From DASWJS01 sp036397035 (lineage in GTDB: Bacteria; Actinomycetota; AC-67): a stretch of DNA of 64,000 nucleotides. The notes under the pieces were generated by a model. It was not told the DNA's origin. It made no database searches and was given only the letters and a program-made list of their open reading frames with translations. Position numbers and translations under genes: made by a program. The stretch is taken from contig DASWJS010000021.1 in assembly GCA_036397035.1 (NCBI GenBank), positions 1-64,000 on the forward strand, in the 5' to 3' direction. Every line of letters starts with the position of its first letter. Position 1 is the stretch's first letter. This document shows positions 54,804 to 62,969 of the stretch, piece after piece.

Positions 54804-55589
54804 TCAGCGCCCGGTGAACGTGGCCTTGCCGGGGCCGTGCTCGATGAACGAGCGCATGCCGGCCTTCTGGTCCTCGGTGGCGAACAGGTTCACGAAGACC
54901 TCGCGCTCGAACGCCAGCGCGTCGCCCATGTCCATCTCCAGCCCGCGCTGGATCGCCATCTTGGCCGCGCGCAGCGCCACGAGGGGACCGCGCGCGTACG
55001 CGGCCGCCATCTCTACGGCGGTCTTGTAGACGTCCTCCGCCGGAACGACCTTGTCCACCAGCCCGATCTGGAGCGCTTCCACGCACCCGACGAACCGGCC
55101 CGAATAGATGATGTCCTTCGCGCGCGCCGGACCCACCAGGCGCGGCAGTCGTTGCGTCCCCCCGGCGCCCGGGATGATGCCCAGCAGGATCTCGGGCTGG
55201 CCGACCTGGGCGTTGTCGGCCATCACGCGGAAGTCGCAGCACATCATCAGCTCGCACCCGCCGCCGAGCGCGAAGCCGTTCACCGCGGCGATCGTGACCT
55301 TGGGGATCTCCTCGACCTGGGTGAAGACGCCCTGCAGCCCGGCCATCCGGTTCATCATCTCGGCGGGCGTGCGCTCGGCCATCTCCTTGATGTCGGCCCC
55401 GGCCGCGAACACCTTGTCGCCCCCGGTCACGACGATCGCCTTCACCGTGTCGTTGAACGTCGCCTCGCGGGCGGCGTCGGCAAGCCCCTCGACGACCTCG
55501 GCGTTGATCGCGTTCATCTTCGGCCGGTCAAGCCGGATGGTCCCGACGCCCGTCCCCTCGTCGATCTCGAACCGTACGACGTCACTCAT
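54804..55589 (-). CDS. enoyl-CoA hydratase/isomerase family protein
   Basis: A 261-residue crotonase-fold enzyme. The oxyanion-hole segments FAAGADIKEM and GFALGGGCEL, and both catalytic glutamates (GGGCEL and QPEILLGIIPGAGG), are intact, so it should hydrate 2-trans-enoyl-CoA in fatty acid or amino acid breakdown. GGGGGAG lies before the ATG at 55589, and TACGAT further upstream could be the -10. It stands alone on its strand. Confidence 0.93.
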   Translation of the reverse strand: MSDVVRFEIDEGTGVGTIRLDRPKMNAINAEVVEGLADAAREATFNDTVKAIVVTGGDKVFAAGADIKEMAERTPAEMMNRMAGLQGVFTQVEEIPKVTIAAVNGFALGGGCELMMCCDFRVMADNAQVGQPEILLGIIPGAGGTQRLPRLVGPARAKDIIYSGRFVGCVEALQIGLVDKVVPAEDVYKTAVEMAAAYARGPLVALRAAKMAIQRGLEMDMGDALAFEREVFVNLFATEDQKAGMRSFIEHGPGKATFTGR

Positions 55590-55648
55590 CGCGCTCCCCC
55601 TCGGTCGCGACGCATCGTAGCAGCGCGCGCTGTGGCATCATCCGGCGC

Positions 55649-56359
55649 ATGCCCGGTCACCTCTACGCGGGGACGAGCGGCTTCGCCTACAAGGAGTGGA
55701 AGCCCGGCTTCTATCCGGCCGACCTGCCGCAGAAGCACTTCTTGCGCTACTACGCCGAGCATGTGCCGTCGGTCGAGATCAACAACACGTTCTACCGGAC
55801 CCCGACCGAGACCCTCCTCACGGGCTGGACCGAGCAGAGCCCGCCCGAGTTTCGTTTCACGCTGAAGGCGCCGCAGCGCATCACGCACTACCGCCGCCTG
55901 CGGGAGGTGGACGAGGATCTCGGGTACTTCCTCACGGCCGCGCGTGCGCTCGGCGAGCGACTCGGCGCAATCCTGTTCCAGTGCCCGCCCACGCTGCGCT
56001 ACGACGAGCAGCTCTTGAAGGACTTCCTCGCCGTCCTGCCGGGCGAGCCCTTCCGCTTCGCGATGGAGTTCCGCCACTCATCCTGGGATACCGGCGAGGC
56101 TCGCGCGCACCTGCACGCGAACAACGTCGCCTGGTGCGTCGCCGAGACCGGCGACGACCTGCCGTACGTGCAGACCGCGCAGGGCTTCGCCTACCTGCGT
56201 CTGCGCCGCGACGGCTACACCCAAGCCGACGTCGAGCGGTGGGCGCGAGCGGTGGGCCCGGCGCTCGACGCCGGCTCCGACGTCTACGCCTACTTCAAGC
56301 ACGAAGACTCGACCGAGGGCGTGCGCGCCGCGCAGCGCCTGATCGAGCTTGTCTCCTGA
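55649..56359 (+). CDS. DUF72 family protein
   Basis: A 236-residue DUF72 protein: YAGTSGFAYKEWKPGFYP at the N-terminus, FYRTPT, GAILFQCPPTLRYD and the late YAYFKHED are family signatures of this TIM-barrel-like group (YecE type), whose biochemical role is not settled. The ATG at 55649 has no ribosome binding site. It is divergent from the hydratase with 59 bases between. Confidence 0.93.
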   Translation: MPGHLYAGTSGFAYKEWKPGFYPADLPQKHFLRYYAEHVPSVEINNTFYRTPTETLLTGWTEQSPPEFRFTLKAPQRITHYRRLREVDEDLGYFLTAARALGERLGAILFQCPPTLRYDEQLLKDFLAVLPGEPFRFAMEFRHSSWDTGEARAHLHANNVAWCVAETGDDLPYVQTAQGFAYLRLRRDGYTQADVERWARAVGPALDAGSDVYAYFKHEDSTEGVRAAQRLIELVS

Positions 56360-56374
56360 GCCCGCGGCGCACGC

Positions 56375-57226
56375 CTACGCGGGAGGCTCCAGCACCGCGT
56401 CGAGCCCGATCACGTGGTACCCGAACGTCACGTCGCCCACTTGGATCGAGCCGATCGTGATCGTGAAGCCGTTTTCGTCGCCGGCAGACACCCAGTAGAA
56501 GTCGCCCGGATCGCTCGTCGGCGTCAGGACGACGACCGGGACGACGCCATCGAAGAAGGGCGTCGGGAAGGCGCACGCAACCGAGGTCTCGCCCAGCGGG
56601 AGCGTGCAGAACCCCGCGACGTCGCCCGGGATGTCCGCGGGCGCCAGGGTCGTGTCCGCGTAGGCGTGCAGGTGCCCCGACACGCCCGCGTCCGATGCCG
56701 ACCACACACCGTAGGTGCCGTCGCCGATCCCGGGCGTCCAGCCCGCGACGCCGACGACGGCCCCGTCGCCTTCAACACCGAAGGCGCCCACGCCGTACAG
56801 GCCGAGCGAGCCGATTCCGAACGCGCCGAACAGGTCGCCCTCGAAGACGCCTCCGACCCCGGAGGAGCCCGGCGCGACGCCCCAGACTCCGGTGCCGTCT
56901 ACGCCCTTCGAGAGACCCTTCACGCCGACCCCGCCGCCCCCGCTCCGGACCGACCTGCCCTCGACGCCCGCTCCGGTCGCCGACGTGTGCGTCACGCCTT
57001 GCAGGGCGGGGTTGGTGCCCGAACTCTTGGTGCGCTCGAACTTGCCGGTGATGCCGCCGACGCTCTTGCCGAACAGCGCCTTGCCGGTGCCACTGGTGTT
57101 CTTCACCGTCAGGGTCGTCCCTGAACCCCCGTGCGTGAACGTTTGCGTCGCCGCCCATGCGATCCCGGACGGGATCGCCAAGGCCGCAACCACGGCGGCG
57201 GTCATCACAACCGTCTTCCTGTTCAT
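56375..57226 (-). CDS. secreted glycine-rich repeat protein
   Basis: A 283-residue exported protein with a signal peptide (residues about 5-26, ending AWA-AT). Residues about 35-185 consist of imperfect short repeats of the kind G-V-x-G-x-S (GVGVKGLSKGVDGTGVWG, GVGAFGVEGDGAVVGV), reminiscent of triple beta-spiral or beta-helix fibres; the C-terminal 100 residues form an ordinary beta domain. GGGGAGC precedes the ATG at 57226. A surface or fibre-like role is inferred only from the repeats. Confidence 0.8.
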   Translation of the reverse strand: MNRKTVVMTAAVVAALAIPSGIAWAATQTFTHGGSGTTLTVKNTSGTGKALFGKSVGGITGKFERTKSSGTNPALQGVTHTSATGAGVEGRSVRSGGGGVGVKGLSKGVDGTGVWGVAPGSSGVGGVFEGDLFGAFGIGSLGLYGVGAFGVEGDGAVVGVAGWTPGIGDGTYGVWSASDAGVSGHLHAYADTTLAPADIPGDVAGFCTLPLGETSVACAFPTPFFDGVVPVVVLTPTSDPGDFYWVSAGDENGFTITIGSIQVGDVTFGYHVIGLDAVLEPPA

Positions 57227-57246
57227 TGCTCCCCCTCCCGGCGAGA

Positions 57247-58053
57247 TCACGCGCTCTGGATCTCGCCCGTTTCCTTGTCCACCTTCCTGCCCGCCGTCGC
57301 GTCGACCGAAGCCTTCAGCGCGGCGATGAGGTCCACGACGGTCGCGGTCTCGGCCTCCTCGACGACCTCGATCTCCTTGCCGGCGATCTTCTGCTCGACG
57401 AGCGCCTCGATCTTCTCCCGATACTGGTCCTTGTAGGCCTTGGGGCTCCAGTCCGCGGTCATGTTGTCGATGAGCGCGCGGGCCATCTTGATCTCCTCGT
57501 CGCGGATCTCGACCTCCTCGTCCGGCTCGTCGAAGGACGCCGCGCGGATCTCGTCGGGCCAGTACATGGTCTCCAGCACGAAGACCCCGTCGCGCACGCG
57601 GAGCGTCGCGAGATGCTCCTTGTCCCGGAAGGCCACCGTGGCGATCGCGACGCGGTCGTCGTCGGTCAGCGCCTGCGCCATCAGCTTGTAGGCCTTCGTC
57701 CCGACGCTTTCCGGCGACAGGTAGTACGAGCGCTGGAAGTAGATCGAGTCGAGCTGCTCGCGCGGCACGAAGGTGAGAATGTCGATCCGGCGCGTGTTCC
57801 CGAGCCCCGCGTCCAGCTCCTCGTCGGTGAGGATCACGTAGTTGTCCTTCTCGAACTCGTAGCCGCGGACGATCTCGTCGAAGGGCACCTCCTGCTCGCA
57901 GACGTTGCAGAAGCGCTTGTAGCGGATGCGTCCCTTGTCCTTCTCGTGGAGCTGGTTGAAGCGGAAGGTCTTCTCCTCGATCGCGGAGTGCAGCTTGATC
58001 GGGATCGTGACGAGCCCGAAGGAGATCGCGCCCTTCCAGATCGCTCTCGGCAT
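57247..58053 (-). CDS. ku: Ku DNA end-binding protein
   Basis: A 268-residue bacterial Ku that binds double-strand ends as a homodimer ring and recruits LigD. It starts MPRAIWKGAISFGLVTIPIKL, the family hallmark, with RFNQLHEKDKGRIRYKRFCNVCE and the later DRVAIATVAFRDKEHL core; the C-terminus is basic but short. GGGGAGG lies five bases before the ATG at 58053. It is divergent from ligD across 115 bases that contain a TAGGCT (58121-58126) on its strand. Confidence 0.96.
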   Translation of the reverse strand: MPRAIWKGAISFGLVTIPIKLHSAIEEKTFRFNQLHEKDKGRIRYKRFCNVCEQEVPFDEIVRGYEFEKDNYVILTDEELDAGLGNTRRIDILTFVPREQLDSIYFQRSYYLSPESVGTKAYKLMAQALTDDDRVAIATVAFRDKEHLATLRVRDGVFVLETMYWPDEIRAASFDEPDEEVEIRDEEIKMARALIDNMTADWSPKAYKDQYREKIEALVEQKIAGKEIEVVEEAETATVVDLIAALKASVDATAGRKVDKETGEIQSA

Positions 58054-58153
58054 GGTGCCTCCCCGGTTCTCGTGGCCGCCCGGCCGCATCCCCGACTCGG
58101 CGACCCGGACACGGCCGTACAGCCTAGTCGTCCCCACACGGGCCGGGGCGGAT

Positions 58154-58159
58154 TACGCT
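58154..58159 (+). promoter_or_regulatory. -10 hexamer for leaderless ligD
   Basis: TACGCT nine bases before the ligD ATG at 58169, with no ribosome binding site in between. It fits the leaderless pattern seen elsewhere in the window. Confidence 0.4.
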
Positions 58160-58168
58160 CCCGGGCTG

Positions 58169-60607
58169 ATGAGCTTCCGCACGACGATGGAGTTCCCGCA
58201 GCCGTTCGTGCCGGTGAAACGCGGGCAGCACTGGTACCTGGAGGCCGGAGACCGGGAGGTCAAGCTCTCCAACCTGCCCAAGGTCTTCTACCCGCGGACG
58301 GGCTTCACCAAGGGCGACCTGCTGGCCGCGTACTACAACCTCGCGCCGACGCTGCTCCCCTATCTGCACGACCGCCCGCTCACGCTGCGGCGGATGCCCG
58401 ACGGCGCCGAAGGCGACGAGTTCTACGAGAAGCAGGCGCCCGCGCACACGCCCGACTGGGTGCCGCGCGCGTACATCGAAGGGCACGGCCGCAAGGGCGC
58501 GACCGACTTCCTGATGGCGCAGGACGTCGCGAGCCTGCTCTACGTGGTGAACTTGGGCTGCATCGAGATGCACCCGATGCACGCCCGGCAGACGTCCTTC
58601 GACCGGCCCGACTACGCGTTCTTCGACCTGGACCCGTTTCCGCCGATCGAGTTCTCGACCGTTCGAGCGGTCGCCCGCATGGTCGGCGTCGCGCTGGAGA
58701 GCCTCGGCCTGACCGGCTACCCGAAGATCTCCGGCGCGACCGGGATCGTCGTCTACGTGCCGCTCGACGGCTCACACACCTACGAAGAAGCGCGAGCCTT
58801 CGTCGAGCGCGTCTGCCGCATCGTCAACCGCGCGAACCCCGAGCAGACCACGATGGCCTGGGAAGTCGCCAAGCGCGCGGGCAAGGTGTTCCTGGACTTC
58901 GCGATGGTGAGCGAAGGGCGCAACATCGCGAGCGTCTACTCCGTTCGGCCCACGCCCACCGCGACCGTCGGCGTGCCCGTCGCATGGGACGAGCTGGACA
59001 CCGACGTCACGCCCGAGGACTTCACGATCGCGACCGTGTGGGACCGGCTCGCGCGCGTGGGCGACCTCTTCGAGCCGATGCGCGCCGCCGGCACGCCGGC
59101 CGGCCACAACCTTTCGGACGCCGCCGCGAAAGTGGGCCTCGATCTCGCAAGCCTCCGCCCCCCACCCCAAGACGCTCCCCCGCCACCCGCGGCGCTTCAG
59201 GAGTACAAGGCGAAGCGGTCCTTCACCGTCACGCCGGAGCCGGAAGGCCGCGTCGCGATGTCGCCGGCGGGGAACTTCTTCATGATTCACAAGCACCACG
59301 CGCGCCGGCTCCACTACGACTTGCGGCTCGAACGCGGCGGCGTCCTGGTGTCCTATGCCGTCCCGCGCGGGCTCCCCGAGGTGCCCAACGAGCGGCGGCT
59401 CGCCGTCCACGTCGAGGACCACCCGTTCGAGTACGGCTCGTTCGAGGGCACGATCCCGAAGGGCGAGTACGGCGCGGGCGAGGCGCGCATCTACGACAGC
59501 GGCACCTACGACGCCGTCGAGTGGCTCGACGACAAGCTGACGATTCGCCTGCACGGCGAGCGCGTCTGGGGCGAGTACCACCTCGTCCAGACCGACGGCA
59601 AGAACTGGCTGATCTTCCGCAGCGCACGCGACGTGCCCATGCCCGAGCCCAACGCGCCGCCCTCGATCGAGCCCATGCTGGCCACGCTGACCAAGCAGCC
59701 CTTCGACGACCCGGACTGGGTGTTCGAGCCGAAGTGGGACGGCGTGCGCACGCTCGCGTTCATCCGGTCCGGGTCGCTGAAGCTGCTGTCGCGCCGCAAG
59801 CGCGACGTGACCGAGCTGTACCCGGAGCTGGGCCCGATGGCCGAGCAGCTCGCCGCGCGCAACGGCCTCGTCGACGGCGAGGTCGTCGCCTTCGACGGCG
59901 AGACGCCGAGCTTCGAGCGAATCCAATCCCGCTTCACGCAGACGAAGCCCTCGAGCCGTCTGCTGAAGACGACGCCGGTCGACTTCCTCGCCTTCGACCT
60001 GCTCTGGCTGGACGGCGAGTCGCTGATGGACCGCACGCTGGAGGAGCGGCGGGCGCTGCTCGAGCGGCTGCTCGTTCCCGCAGCGCGCATCCAGATCTCG
60101 CCGCAGATCCCCGAGGCCGGCGTCGCGTTCTTCGAAGTCGCCGAGCAGCGCGGGCTCGAAGGCATCGTGGCGAAGCGGCGCGGCTCGATCTACCGGCCGG
60201 GGCAGCGCTCGAGGGACTGGCTGAAGGTCAAGGCGGTGAAGACGCTCGACGTGGTAATCCTCGGCTGGACGCCGGGACAGGGCGCGCGCGACGGCAGCCT
60301 CGGCTCGATCGTGGCCGGCATCTACCGGGGCGGCCGGCTCGCCTACGCGGGCCACGTCGGCACGGGCTTCACCGACCGTCTCGCCACGCAGCTCGTCGAG
60401 CGGCTCGCGCCGCTGGAAACCGCGGAGCCCGCGATCCCCATCCCGCCCGCCGACGAGGTGGACACCAGCGCCGCGCGCTGGAGTCGGCCGGAGCTGGTGT
60501 GCGAGGTCGAGTACTTGCAATTCACCTCGCAGGGACGGATGCGCGCCGCGTCGTTCAAGCGTCTTCGCGAGGATAAGGTCCCGAGCGAATGCGTCGTCGA
60601 AGCCTGA
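58169..60607 (+). CDS. ligD: multifunctional non-homologous end-joining ligase LigD
   Basis: An 812-residue enzyme with three parts in the order polymerase, phosphoesterase, ligase, the mycobacterial arrangement. The primase-like polymerase (about 1-300) has FDLDPFPP and HTYEEARAFVERV; the phosphoesterase (about 355-490) has FMIHKHHARRLHYDLRLE and FEYGSFEGTIPKGEYGAG; the ATP-dependent ligase begins with the nucleotidyl lysine in EPKWDGVR (about K522) and ends VCEVEYLQFTSQGRMRAASF. All three active-site signatures are present. It works with Ku on double-strand breaks. Confidence 0.97.
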   Translation: MSFRTTMEFPQPFVPVKRGQHWYLEAGDREVKLSNLPKVFYPRTGFTKGDLLAAYYNLAPTLLPYLHDRPLTLRRMPDGAEGDEFYEKQAPAHTPDWVPRAYIEGHGRKGATDFLMAQDVASLLYVVNLGCIEMHPMHARQTSFDRPDYAFFDLDPFPPIEFSTVRAVARMVGVALESLGLTGYPKISGATGIVVYVPLDGSHTYEEARAFVERVCRIVNRANPEQTTMAWEVAKRAGKVFLDFAMVSEGRNIASVYSVRPTPTATVGVPVAWDELDTDVTPEDFTIATVWDRLARVGDLFEPMRAAGTPAGHNLSDAAAKVGLDLASLRPPPQDAPPPPAALQEYKAKRSFTVTPEPEGRVAMSPAGNFFMIHKHHARRLHYDLRLERGGVLVSYAVPRGLPEVPNERRLAVHVEDHPFEYGSFEGTIPKGEYGAGEARIYDSGTYDAVEWLDDKLTIRLHGERVWGEYHLVQTDGKNWLIFRSARDVPMPEPNAPPSIEPMLATLTKQPFDDPDWVFEPKWDGVRTLAFIRSGSLKLLSRRKRDVTELYPELGPMAEQLAARNGLVDGEVVAFDGETPSFERIQSRFTQTKPSSRLLKTTPVDFLAFDLLWLDGESLMDRTLEERRALLERLLVPAARIQISPQIPEAGVAFFEVAEQRGLEGIVAKRRGSIYRPGQRSRDWLKVKAVKTLDVVILGWTPGQGARDGSLGSIVAGIYRGGRLAYAGHVGTGFTDRLATQLVERLAPLETAEPAIPIPPADEVDTSAARWSRPELVCEVEYLQFTSQGRMRAASFKRLREDKVPSECVVEA

Positions 60608-61185
60608 TCGCCCTCCTCGCCGCGCTCACCGCTTGCGGCTCGGGCGAGCCGGTTTTCGAGGTCACCGACCTGCCGCGGCTCGTCCTGCAGAAGGAGGAGG
60701 CGCCGAAGGGCACGACGCTGCTCGACGACTCGTCGGGCTATCGATCGATCGAGGTCTTCGCAGAAGACGACCAAGAGCAGACCGACCTGCTCGTCGCCGG
60801 GTTCGTCAGCTCCTACGTCAACACGTTCCTCGCGCCGGAGCTGTTCGGCGAGCACCGCTTGAACCCCGCCGCGAGCCTGGCGGTGTCCTATGCGATCCTG
60901 TTCGACGACGCCGGCGCGGCCGAGCGCGGCATCGAGGTGGTCAAGCAAGACCTGCTGCGAGACGGCACGGACCTGATCGGGCGGGAGGCGCCGCCCTTCG
61001 GCTCGGACGGCTTCGGCCTCTACGGGGATCTCCAGGCGGGGCGCCCGCCGGGCTTCGCCTTCGTGTGGCGCATCGGCAACGTCGTGCAGGCGCTCGTCGC
61101 CGCCGGCGCGCGCGGCGCGATCCGCGAAGAGGCCGCGCTCACCCTCGCACGGGCCATGGCAACGCGCGCGGAGCGGCTCAGATGA
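60589..61185 (+). CDS. lipoprotein overlapping ligD
   Basis: A 198-residue protein with a lipoprotein signal: short basic start, hydrophobic core and lipobox LTAC-G at residues about 13-17. The mature part is acidic and helical with no recognised domain. The ATG at 60589 lies 19 bases inside the ligD coding end in another frame, so it is co-transcribed with ligD. Its last eight bases overlap the convergent lipoprotein gene. Confidence 0.78.
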   Translation: MRRRSLIALLAALTACGSGEPVFEVTDLPRLVLQKEEAPKGTTLLDDSSGYRSIEVFAEDDQEQTDLLVAGFVSSYVNTFLAPELFGEHRLNPAASLAVSYAILFDDAGAAERGIEVVKQDLLRDGTDLIGREAPPFGSDGFGLYGDLQAGRPPGFAFVWRIGNVVQALVAAGARGAIREEAALTLARAMATRAERLR

Positions 61186-61654
61186 CGGCGCGCCCCAGCT
61201 CTTGGCCGTCGAGCACGAAACGGATGGTCGTGATCGGCGGGCCGGGCCTTCGAATCGCGAGGAACGATTCGAGGGCGCCCGTCGGGCTCGCGCAGGCGTC
61301 GCTCGCGGTGGCGGTCACGGTCACCTCGCCGTCGCGGTACTCGACGCGCTGCGTGCGCACGCCGTCGCCCGCGCAACCGCGGCGACCCCACCACGCCGCA
61401 ACGCCCACGAAGCGACGGAAGTCCACCGTGGGCAACCGCACCTTGGCGCCGGGAAGGCACGCGGTCTGCCGGTCGAAGACGTCGATCCAGCGGCTCTCGC
61501 TCGGGGCCGCCATGAAGCTGGGTCCGTCGGTGCACGGCGCCGGGTTCAGCTTCTCGCTGATGGCGCGAAACCGTACGGGATCGCCCGGCGCCGGCGGCGC
61601 CGCCGGGCTTCGGCACGCGGCGACCAACGCCAGGATGAGCACCACTCGCCGCAT
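61178..61654 (-). CDS. lipoprotein
   Basis: A 158-residue protein with an N-terminal lipobox VAAC-R (cysteine about residue 14) and a beta-rich mature region containing five more cysteines, ending VLDGQELGRAVI. TATCGT (61662-61667) lies seven bases before the ATG at 61654 and there is no ribosome binding site, so it is probably leaderless. Function unknown. Confidence 0.78.
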   Translation of the reverse strand: MRRVVLILALVAACRSPAAPPAPGDPVRFRAISEKLNPAPCTDGPSFMAAPSESRWIDVFDRQTACLPGAKVRLPTVDFRRFVGVAAWWGRRGCAGDGVRTQRVEYRDGEVTVTATASDACASPTGALESFLAIRRPGPPITTIRFVLDGQELGRAVI

Positions 61655-61661
61655 GAGCGCG

Positions 61662-61694
61662 ACGATACCGACGCTCGCCGGGCGCGGCTAGCAT
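61662..61694. promoter_or_regulatory. divergent leaderless promoter pair
   Basis: The starts at 61654 (minus) and 61703 (plus) are 48 bases apart. TATCGT (61662-61667, minus) and TAGCAT (61689-61694, plus) lie seven and eight bases before them; neither gene shows a ribosome binding site. Confidence 0.45.
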
Positions 61695-61702
61695 GCCCGC
61701 TC

Positions 61703-62200
61703 GTGGAGCTGCTCGATCGCATTCGCCACTACCGCCGGACGAAACATGCGGCGGCTCTTCGGCGCGCGGGCGACCCCGCGGGCGCCGTCGACGCGGTCGC
61801 GCCGGTCTTGGTGGCCGACCCCGACAACGTCCACGCGAACGCCGAGATGGCGCGGGCGCTGCGACTCCTGGGCGATCCCGCCGGAGCGGAGGAGCACCTG
61901 CGAACGGCGCTCGCCGCCGTGCTCGACTACCACCTCACGGTCGAGCTGGCCGAGGCGGTGGCGGAGCAGGGACGCGGGGCGGAAGCGACCGTCCTGCTGG
62001 ACGGAGCGCTCAGCATGGCGGACGGAGCGCCCCGGCTGGATCCCGGCGAGGCGCTCGTCGTCCGGGCCGCGATCGAGCACGCGACGGGCGACGACGCGGC
62101 CGCTCGCGCGAGCCTCGACGCGATCCCGCGCAAGCGGGCGAGCCGCCAGACCGCGGCGCTCGCCGAGCGGCTGCGCGCGCGCCTCGACCCCGGGGAGTAG
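61703..62200 (+). CDS. TPR-repeat protein
   Basis: A 165-residue cytoplasmic helical protein with about four tetratricopeptide-like helix pairs (for example AVDAVAPVLVADPDNVHANAEMA and LRLLGDPAGAEEHL in part). Such proteins usually mediate protein contacts. GTG at 61703 is the start that fits the TAGCAT hexamer eight bases upstream; longer frames run into the divergent gene. Confidence 0.75.
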   Translation: MELLDRIRHYRRTKHAAALRRAGDPAGAVDAVAPVLVADPDNVHANAEMARALRLLGDPAGAEEHLRTALAAVLDYHLTVELAEAVAEQGRGAEATVLLDGALSMADGAPRLDPGEALVVRAAIEHATGDDAAARASLDAIPRKRASRQTAALAERLRARLDPGE

Positions 62201-62216
62201 CGCGCCGTTTCGGGTG

Positions 62217-62969
62217 CTACCGAGCCGGACCGAACCGGCGCGCCTCGTCCAGCGGCGGGTCTGCCAGCGCCTCGGCCAGCTCGCGCGGCAACCGTCCGAC
62301 CACCCCGCCCGAGCGGCCCTCCGGCGGCCACCGCCGGAGCACCTCGCGCCAGGTGAGCTCCTCGGGGCCCATCAGGTCGTACACGCCGCGCACTTCGGCT
62401 TCGCGCGCGTCGGCCGCGACGATCGCCTCGACGACGTCGGCGAGCGCGACCGGCCGCGTCGAACCGCGCGGGATCGCGGTGGCTCCGACGCGCCCGGTCG
62501 TGCGGGCGAACAGGCGCGGCAGCGTCTCGGCGATCGGCGTGGTGCGAAAGATCGCGTGTTCGCAGCCGGCCTCGATTACGTGCCGTTCGGCCGCGCCGCG
62601 CGAGGCGAGGAACGGGTTCGGCGAGTCCGGGTCGGCGCCCGGCGTCGAGAGCATGATGATCCTTCGCACGCCGGCAGCGCGGGCGGCGATCGCGGCGCAC
62701 TCGGCGCTCTCCCGGTTGAGAAGGTCGTAGCTCGACCCCGGCGGCGGCCACGCGCCGCCGACCAGGTGGACCAGCGTGTGCACCTGCGTCGCCGCGGACT
62801 CCAGGCGCTCGACCGCGCAGGTCTCCCCCAGCGCCACGTGCGCTCCCGCGGCGCGCAGCGCCGCGTCGTCGCGACGAAGGTACGCGCGCACCTGCCCACC
62901 TTCGGCCAGCAGACGAGCCGCGAGCGCCCGGCCGACCACCCCGGTGGCCCCCGTGATCAGGACCGGCAT
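62217..62969 (-). CDS. NAD(P)-binding atypical SDR (NmrA-like)
   Basis: A 250-residue Rossmann protein: VLITGATGVVGRALAARLL at the start binds NAD(P), followed by VHTLVHLVGGAWPPPG and RIIMLSTPGADP. It lacks the classical catalytic Tyr-x-x-x-Lys, so it belongs with atypical SDRs used as oxidoreductases or redox sensors. Its ATG directly abuts the mutase stop (TAGATG), so it is translated from that transcript. Confidence 0.85.
   Translation of the reverse strand: MPVLITGATGVVGRALAARLLAEGGQVRAYLRRDDAALRAAGAHVALGETCAVERLESAATQVHTLVHLVGGAWPPPGSSYDLLNRESAECAAIAARAAGVRRIIMLSTPGADPDSPNPFLASRGAAERHVIEAGCEHAIFRTTPIAETLPRLFARTTGRVGATAIPRGSTRPVALADVVEAIVAADAREAEVRGVYDLMGPEELTWREVLRRWPPEGRSGGVVGRLPRELAEALADPPLDEARRFGPAR

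Noticed and set aside
57157..60576. Long frame overlapping Ku and LigD
   Set aside because: It is an out-of-frame reading of two confidently identified genes; composition is Arg-rich and no motif is present.
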